From NCBI GenBank assembly GCA_034433615.1, contig DAOUAJ010000242.1, positions 1 through 13,252 of the forward strand: 13,252 bases of DNA, in the 5' to 3' direction. The number at the start of each line of letters is the position of its first letter. The first letter of the stretch is position 1. Positions 8,345-13,252 of this stretch are shown here, piece after piece. This DNA comes from DAOUAJ01 sp034433615 (GTDB lineage Bacteria > Chloroflexota > Anaerolineae > DUEN01). The position numbers were made by a program, and so were the translations under genes. The notes beneath the pieces were generated by a model. The model made no database searches. It was not told the origin of the DNA and was given only the letters and a program-made list of their open reading frames with translations.

Positions 8345-8609
8345 GTAAGCGTTCAGTTATCAGCGGTTAGCGTTCAGCCTTTTCCTTAAAAGTGTCCTGT
8401 CTGACGTTATGTGTGCCGCTTGGGAGTCCAGTTTGTCAGCGTTTGCCAATGTTGGGCTATGGGAAGTCGCCCCCTCTTGCTCAACAGGGTGTATTCAAAA
8501 TGAGTTGGGCTGGGCCTCCTGACCGAAGCCCTTTATGGGGCCTTCCAACTGAATTTGAATGCACCCTGCTCAGTAGCTGATAGCTGATTGCTGACTGCTG
8601 AACGCTTAC
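8345..8609 (+). mobile_element. 265-bp MITE-like element with heptamer-built terminal inverted repeats
   Basis: GTAAGCGTTCAG (8345-8356) and CTGAACGCTTAC (8598-8609) are perfect 12-bp terminal inverted repeats. Extended to 34 bp (8345-8378 against 8576-8609) they still match at about 26 positions. Each arm is a run of degenerate 7-base units of the form CTGANNG; the right arm reads CTGATAG, CTGATTG, CTGACTG, CTGAACG. The interior has no plausible gene. It contains a second inverted repeat at 8485-8568. No convincing target-site duplication is visible, so it may be a non-autonomous transposable element or a dispersed structured repeat. It fills most of the gap between uvsE and the TPR gene. 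Confidence 0.6.
8485..8568 (+). repeat. Internal 24-bp imperfect inverted repeat
   Basis: The segment at 8485-8508 (CAGGGTGTATTCAAAA...) and that at 8545-8568 (...TTTGAATGCACCCTG) are inverted copies matching at 21 of 24 positions, with additional GC pairing inward (GGGCC/GGCC). They enclose 36 bases and would fold into a long hairpin in the RNA leader. The nesting within the outer inverted repeat suggests an element inserted in, or formed around, another. Confidence 0.65.
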
Positions 8610-8662
8610 TGCGGTTATTCAGGCAGGGGGCGAGGCAGCAGCCCGGGAGGACGGATAAAGCG

Positions 8663-11119
8663 ATGAGCAAAGAGCGAAGCAGGCGGCGTGCCCGATTCGG
8701 CGGGCAAGATCGTGACCGACGGCCAGCAATGTCAACAGCATTGGTGGCGTCCGAGTTGCTGGAGTCAGGTGATGCCGAGGCGGCTGTGGCCCTGTTGGAG
8801 CCATTGGTGACGGAGCACCCGGACGCGGTTGAATACCGCACGTTGTTGGGGGCGGCTTACAGCGTGTTGGAGGATTACGCGAGCGCGCTGGCACAGTTCA
8901 ATGCAGTCATTGCGCTGGATCCAGAGAATGACGCGTTGTACATCCCTCTAGGTGCGTTCTACGCTAGTCTGGGTCACCTCGTGCTGGCCGCGCGTACTGT
9001 CTCACGCGCGGCACAAATGATAGCCCATCTGGAACCAACCATCAGCGAAGAGGTCCAAAGCATACTGCGGGAAGCCAACGAGGCCGTCTCCGATCTGGCT
9101 GCGGAAAAGAATGTGCCCCTGGAGACCGTCTGGGACGCGGTGTACTGGAGAGAGAATGGCATCGTGCAAGGATACCTCCTGGGCGAGCCGGCAACGGCCG
9201 AGGAGTCTCTCCGTAAAGCGATTACCATCATGCCCAACTGGCCTATGCCCTACAACGATCTGACGATGATCCTGTTCCTGGATGACCGCTGGCAGGAGGC
9301 CGTAGCTGTCCTGGAACGTGTATTGCACGAGGTGGCCCCTGATGATCTCGATGCTGCGGTCAATGCTTTGCGCATTTATTCCTCATTGGGCGATGCAGAG
9401 CAGGTAGCTCGCTATCGGGAGCGGTTGCATTCGTTAGAACGACACTTTGATCTCGAGGATGCTGATGTGCTGAACCGAGTGGTAGAGGGCTATGCCGCGG
9501 CGGGAGACGATCAAGCAGTCTATCGCCTGTTGCAGCAGACCACCCTTCCGGTTGACGAGTGGCGACATCCAGAGTGGCTGGGGACGGCCGCCGCCAATCT
9601 AGGACGTATGACCGAAGCGCTCAAGCATTGGCAACCGCTTGCTGAAAAGCAGCCCGCCAGCCTGGCCACTGTGTTTGTACACTCGGTGAAGGAAGGGTGG
9701 GGATGGCCACCGGACAACCGATTCCCATATTTCACCCCTTATGAATTACTCCCTATTCCTGTGTATGAAGTGCTATCTGGTGAGTTCGAGGAAGGAGAGG
9801 ATGATCAGTTAATCGAAGAGCGACTTTCGGCGTGGGCTAACCGGTATCCAGGCATTGCCGACGCGTTCGCCTTGTCCCTGTGGCATCCGGATACGCCTGA
9901 CGATTCGCGTGAAGAGATTGTGGATATCTTGGCTAGCCTGGGATCTCCACGCGCCGTAAAGTTGCTGGAGGCGTTTGCCACCGGTAAACAAGGCTCTGAT
10001 AGCGCCCGTCTATGGGCAGCCGATGCGTTGGTCGAGCTGGGTGCCATTCCAGCCGGCAGCATCTTGCGCATGTGGATTGATGGCCGCTGGCAGGATACGG
10101 CAGTTGGGGGCGATTGGGAAGAGTCAGACCTGGCCGTGTATTACCCGCCCGAAATCGAGGAAAAGCTTGAGGCGGCATCCGAACTGTGCCAGGCAGGCCG
10201 GTTCGACGAAGCGCGACAGGTGTATCGGGAGCTTCTGGCTCAGAACCCTGATATGGCTGAGGCGTACCTGGGGTTGGCCCACGTTGACGTGGATCAAGGT
10301 CATTATGCTGCGGCGCTGCAACTCCTGCAACGCACGATAGAGATCGCGCCTGACTACGGGCAGGCTTATCTCCTGACAGCGCTGGCGCATCTGAGGCGCG
10401 AGGAGTGGGATGAGGCCATCGCCGCGTTGGAGCAGACAGCGGAATTGTGGCTTCCAGAGGAACTCAGGGTCACCCAGGAGAGAGCTTGGGCATATGCCCT
10501 GGCCCGGAAAGGGGACAGGGTAGGTGCTTCTCTCCATCTGGATCGTCTGGCTGCGTTGCTCCCGGAAGGCGACGAGACAGTTGCTGTCATAAGGGCCTCG
10601 CTTGATGCTCTGGATAGCCTATCTGGGTGGATGCAACGTTTACAGGAGCAAATGGAACGCCGCCACCAGAGGGCCCTGGCGCGCCCTATCATTGCGACCG
10701 ACTTGGCTTCGTTGCTGGCTCTGCACACTAAAGATAATCTGGTGAGCATAGCACGAACCATGGGCGTGTCTTTTCGTCACCCCATCCGCAAGGCAGAACT
10801 GATCCAGCTTATCGCGCAAAAAATGCCCGATGCCGATCTCATCCACGAAGCCGTGAACAGCCTGTCGGACGAAGAGTGCACGGCTCTGCGTCAGGTGATC
10901 CAGGGGGGCGGCCAGATATCTTATTCCGAGATGGTGGACATGCTGGGTCCAGAGCCAGCCGATGAGGCAACCGATTGGTATTATCAGGAGCCAACCAATG
11001 CCATCGGACGACTGCGCATCCGTGGGTTCCTCTTTGCTGGCACCCGCGGCGGGCAGGTCGTGCTGGTCATGGCGGATGAACTCCGCCCACTATTGGCACA
11101 AGCGTTCGGCTTGCCCTGA
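8663..11119 (+). CDS. Large TPR-repeat protein with SAP-like C-terminal segment
   Basis: The 818-residue soluble protein is built of helical repeats. TPR units cover about 33-120, a TPR-like pair lies near 182-225, a HEAT-like stretch (EEIVDILASLGSPRAVKLL) near 416-463, and well-formed TPRs (AGRFDEARQVYRELLAQNP) span about 498-593. Residues ~679-722 (LHTKDNLVSIARTMGVSF then KAELIQLIAQKM) resemble a SAP/Rho-N-like helix-extended-helix fold. The last ~90 residues look like a winged-helix end. No signal peptide or membrane segment is seen. It is probably a scaffold or adaptor, with function unknown. The ATG at 8663 has GGGAGG at 8645-8650, a slightly long 12-base spacing; ATG 8729 is an alternative. 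It is 33 bp from the Mrr-like gene, so probably co-transcribed with it. Confidence 0.75.
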   Translation: MSKERSRRRARFGGQDRDRRPAMSTALVASELLESGDAEAAVALLEPLVTEHPDAVEYRTLLGAAYSVLEDYASALAQFNAVIALDPENDALYIPLGAFYASLGHLVLAARTVSRAAQMIAHLEPTISEEVQSILREANEAVSDLAAEKNVPLETVWDAVYWRENGIVQGYLLGEPATAEESLRKAITIMPNWPMPYNDLTMILFLDDRWQEAVAVLERVLHEVAPDDLDAAVNALRIYSSLGDAEQVARYRERLHSLERHFDLEDADVLNRVVEGYAAAGDDQAVYRLLQQTTLPVDEWRHPEWLGTAAANLGRMTEALKHWQPLAEKQPASLATVFVHSVKEGWGWPPDNRFPYFTPYELLPIPVYEVLSGEFEEGEDDQLIEERLSAWANRYPGIADAFALSLWHPDTPDDSREEIVDILASLGSPRAVKLLEAFATGKQGSDSARLWAADALVELGAIPAGSILRMWIDGRWQDTAVGGDWEESDLAVYYPPEIEEKLEAASELCQAGRFDEARQVYRELLAQNPDMAEAYLGLAHVDVDQGHYAAALQLLQRTIEIAPDYGQAYLLTALAHLRREEWDEAIAALEQTAELWLPEELRVTQERAWAYALARKGDRVGASLHLDRLAALLPEGDETVAVIRASLDALDSLSGWMQRLQEQMERRHQRALARPIIATDLASLLALHTKDNLVSIARTMGVSFRHPIRKAELIQLIAQKMPDADLIHEAVNSLSDEECTALRQVIQGGGQISYSEMVDMLGPEPADEATDWYYQEPTNAIGRLRIRGFLFAGTRGGQVVLVMADELRPLLAQAFGLP

Positions 11120-11152
11120 CAGAAAGAAAGCCTCGAAGGTCGTAACCGTTCA

Positions 11153-11893
11153 ATGCAGGAATCTTCGTTACCGGCTCTATTCGACTACGATCCGGACACC
11201 ATTGATCCTGAGGAGCAGGCCCGCCTGGAACTGGGGCCGTATTATGAGCCTCGCGCGGCTCGCTCTGCCCGCCGAGTAGGCCTGCACCGCGAGCGAAATC
11301 GCTGGATGCAACGCCTGGCCGTGGCGACCGTCGCCTGGCTTGCCCTCTACGTTCCTTATTTTATGGCCTGGGTTGTGACCGGCCACCGCCCACTGGATGT
11401 GATCCTGCGTTTCCTGCCGTCTTCCTGGCTGTGGACAGTCTTCCTCACCCACACACTGTTAGTAGGCGGTGCATGGGGATGGTTGTGGTGGCGCGCTGAA
11501 AGGGGGCGGCGTCGGCTTCGGGAAAAGCTACAGACGGCGCGCACGCTAGCTCAACTCCTCCAATTGACCCCCAGTGAGTTCGAGGAGTGGACAGGCGAGT
11601 TGTTCCGCCGCCGTGGCTATCGCGTGACTAACACGCCGGACACAGCCGACCACGGCATTGACTTGATCGTGGATCGAGCCGGGGAACGGGGCATTGTCCA
11701 GTGCAAACGCTACCGGGGCACCGTGGGGGAGCCTATCGTGCGTGACCTGTTCGCCGTCATCGTGAATGAGCGGGCCGACCGCGGCTACCTGGTGACGACG
11801 GCCAGCATCTCTGATCAAGCACATCGTTGGGCGCGGGGCAAGCCCCTGGAGCTGATTGATGGCGAGAAGCTGGTGCGGCTGGCGAGCGACTGA
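11153..11893 (+). CDS. Membrane-anchored Mrr-type restriction endonuclease-like protein
   Basis: The 246-residue product has two predicted transmembrane helices (about 54-76 and 92-113). A short basic linker and a C-terminal Mrr_cat domain follow. The domain begins TPSEFEEWTGELFRRRGY (139-156) and carries the PD-(D/E)xK variant active site: D170 in HGID, then Q183 and K185 in VQCKR. Catalytic residues are intact. Soluble Mrr enzymes cut modified DNA. Two-helix membrane-anchored versions are common but little studied, with suggested roles in defence or in DNA uptake and turnover near the membrane. The ATG at 11153 is the only reasonable start, although its ribosome site (GAAGG, about 13 bases away) is weak. 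It lies 33 bp after the TPR gene and 15 bp before mltG, suggesting one transcript. Confidence 0.85.
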   Translation: MQESSLPALFDYDPDTIDPEEQARLELGPYYEPRAARSARRVGLHRERNRWMQRLAVATVAWLALYVPYFMAWVVTGHRPLDVILRFLPSSWLWTVFLTHTLLVGGAWGWLWWRAERGRRRLREKLQTARTLAQLLQLTPSEFEEWTGELFRRRGYRVTNTPDTADHGIDLIVDRAGERGIVQCKRYRGTVGEPIVRDLFAVIVNERADRGYLVTTASISDQAHRWARGKPLELIDGEKLVRLASD

Positions 11894-11908
11894 AAAGCAA
11901 GGGGGGTC

Positions 11909-13066
11909 ATGGCAGGGATAGAAGCGAAGCCGACCAGGTCCTCGGTGTCCTCTCTCACTCAGGAGTGGGCTTGGCGGCTGGCGGCTATGATCGCTTTGGG
12001 TGTTTGCGCGTGGTTAGCCGCCTGTCAGACCCTGCCCAGCCCCAGCCTGTCAGACGCGGCGCTGGCCGTCTACCTGCGCGTCAACGAGGAAAAGCTGGCC
12101 CAGCCCGCTGGCACCGACCGCGCTCCGGTGCTCTTCACTGTGGAGCCGGGGGAGTCGGTGGCGTCAGTGGCGCGCCGGTTGCAGGAAGCGCACCTCATCA
12201 CCGACGCCGAACTGTTCCGCCGCTATCTGCGCTACCGCCGGCTGGACATTGGCGTGCAGGCGGGGCAGTTTAAGCTGTCGCCCAGCATGACCATGATGGA
12301 GATCGCACAACGACTGCAGCGCGGCCAGGCGCCGGGGGTGCTGGTGACGGTGCCCGAGGGGTGGCGAGCAGGCCAGATCGCCGATATGCTGGAGCGCACG
12401 GGCATTATAGACGGCGACGCCTTTTTACGTCTGGTGGACGCCGGCGCCGCTGTCGCATCCACCCTGGGCAATTACGCTTTCCTGGCCGACCTGCCGGCAG
12501 ACGCCTCGCTGGAGGGGTATCTGTTTCCTGACACCTACGAGCTACCTGAGCAGCCCAAACCAGAGGATTTGCTACAACGCATGTTGGAAAACTTTGACCA
12601 GAAGGTGGCCCCACTCCTGGCGTCCATGCCGCACCCAGACGGGTTAGATGATCACCAGGTGCTGACGCTGGCCTCCATCGTCGAGCGGGAGGCGGTGGTG
12701 CCAGGGGAGCGTCCGCTCATCGCCGGGGTGTACCTTAACCGCCTGCGTCAGGGTATGCGCCTGGAAGCCGATCCCACTGTGCAATATGCGATGGGGTATC
12801 AGCCAGCAACGGGCCAGTGGTGGAAGACGCCCGTAACGCTAGAGGAGTACGCGGCTGTGAACTCGCCTTACAACACCTATCTGCATCCCGGATTGCCCCC
12901 CGGCCCCATTGGCAACCCTGGGATGGACTCGATCCGGGCCGTTCTTCAACCTGAGGAGAGCGAATATCTCTATTTTGTGGCGCGCGGCGACGGCTCTCAC
13001 GTCTTCGCTCGCACTTTCCAGGAGCATTTGCAGAACGTGCGCAAGTATCTGGGGAGACAACAGTGA
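11909..13066 (+). CDS. mltG: Endolytic peptidoglycan transglycosylase MltG (YceG-like)
   Basis: MltG cleaves nascent glycan strands at the outer face of the cytoplasmic membrane and helps set their length. The 385-residue protein has an N-terminal hydrophobic segment (about 21-38) ending in LAAC (36-39), which fits a lipoprotein signal with C39 as the lipidated residue, or a plain membrane anchor. A LysM-like region (VEPGESVASVARRL, about 78-91) follows. The YceG catalytic core has EGYLFPDTY (202-210), SIVEREA (256-262, catalytic Glu probably E259), VYLNRL (274-279), L285-D288 and NSPYNTY (318-324). The start has GGGGGG directly upstream. It is last in the + strand run and converges with the gene at the right edge, 10 bp away. 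Confidence 0.95.
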   Translation: MAGIEAKPTRSSVSSLTQEWAWRLAAMIALGVCAWLAACQTLPSPSLSDAALAVYLRVNEEKLAQPAGTDRAPVLFTVEPGESVASVARRLQEAHLITDAELFRRYLRYRRLDIGVQAGQFKLSPSMTMMEIAQRLQRGQAPGVLVTVPEGWRAGQIADMLERTGIIDGDAFLRLVDAGAAVASTLGNYAFLADLPADASLEGYLFPDTYELPEQPKPEDLLQRMLENFDQKVAPLLASMPHPDGLDDHQVLTLASIVEREAVVPGERPLIAGVYLNRLRQGMRLEADPTVQYAMGYQPATGQWWKTPVTLEEYAAVNSPYNTYLHPGLPPGPIGNPGMDSIRAVLQPEESEYLYFVARGDGSHVFARTFQEHLQNVRKYLGRQQ

Positions 13067-13076
13067 GCTCTTCTGC

Positions 13077-13252
13077 CTACTTCTCTGGCTTGGGCAACCG
13101 CGGGATCAGCCCACTGACGAACTCCAATCGGCCATCTCCATCTATGTCTTGGGCGCGAGTCTGGGCAGAGGCATCGCTCATGTAGCCCACCACACACCAG
13201 GTTCGGCCGTCCCACTGCCCAACCGTAGTGATAGTCCAACAGGTATGGGCAC
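13077..13252 (-). CDS. C-terminal end of a protein with DxDxDG motif (partial)
   Basis: The minus-strand frame ending at TAG 13079-13077 is open to the window edge and gives 58 residues. It contains TCWTITTVGQWDGRTWCVVGY and then AQDIDGDGRLEFVSGL. D-I-D-G-D-G followed by a hydrophobic strand is the calcium-binding signature of FG-GAP/VCBS or integrin-like beta-propeller repeats and dockerin-like loops, typical of exported proteins. The 5' end, and so the full architecture, lies outside the window. A second minus-strand frame over the same bases lacks such a signature and is taken as a shadow. Confidence 0.6.
   Translation of the reverse strand, partial: AHTCWTITTVGQWDGRTWCVVGYMSDASAQTRAQDIDGDGRLEFVSGLIPRLPKPEK

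Noticed and set aside
8392..8580. 62-aa open frame inside the 265-bp inverted-repeat element
   Set aside because: It has no ribosome site, spans a 24-bp inverted repeat and reads as random sequence.
8571..8611. CRISPR-like short tandem repeats
   Set aside because: Units are only 7 bases, degenerate and contiguous with no spacers, and no cas gene is near.

Overview
The window is a compact, GC-rich bacterial chromosome segment with all complete genes on the + strand. Its gene forms (a UV-damage endonuclease of the UvsE/UvdE family, an MltG-type transglycosylase, a TPR protein, a divergent MiaB) and its degenerate heptamer intergenic repeats suggest a member of the Chloroflexota (Anaerolineae-like). 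That assignment is inference, because no rRNA or other taxonomic marker is present.

Left part (1-3860): a possible divergent gene start at the left edge, then a promoter region with two good sigma70-type promoters and a palindrome, leading into uvrA (excision repair). A 62-bp palindromic repeat starts on the uvrA stop codon and is followed by a small thioredoxin-fold gene.

Middle (3860-6460): an AT-richer island. It holds a short unexplained stretch, a free-standing LAGLIDADG homing endonuclease with two N-terminal helix-turn-helix units, and miaB, the tRNA methylthiotransferase gene, 5 bp downstream. The first ~510 bp of miaB share the island's low GC3 (about 53% by hand count). The rest of the gene is about 85%. 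The gene is therefore a compositional mosaic with a breakpoint near 5635, as expected if homing or transfer replaced flanking DNA.

Right part (6460-13252): a UvsE-type UV endonuclease carries a ~240-residue C-terminal extension. The extension looks like an unrecognised module plus a decayed DUF559/Vsr-like nuclease fold. After it comes a 392-bp gap with a strong promoter and a 265-bp MITE-like inverted-repeat element built of heptamers. Then a tight three-gene run follows: a large TPR protein with a SAP-like C-terminal segment, a membrane-anchored Mrr-type nuclease, and mltG (peptidoglycan). The last 176 bases hold the 3' end of a convergent gene with a DxDxDG calcium-type motif.

Two independent UV-lesion recognition proteins (UvrA and UvsE) lie within about 3.3 kb of each other (uvrA ends 3279, uvsE starts 6585). 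No tRNA, rRNA or CRISPR array was seen.
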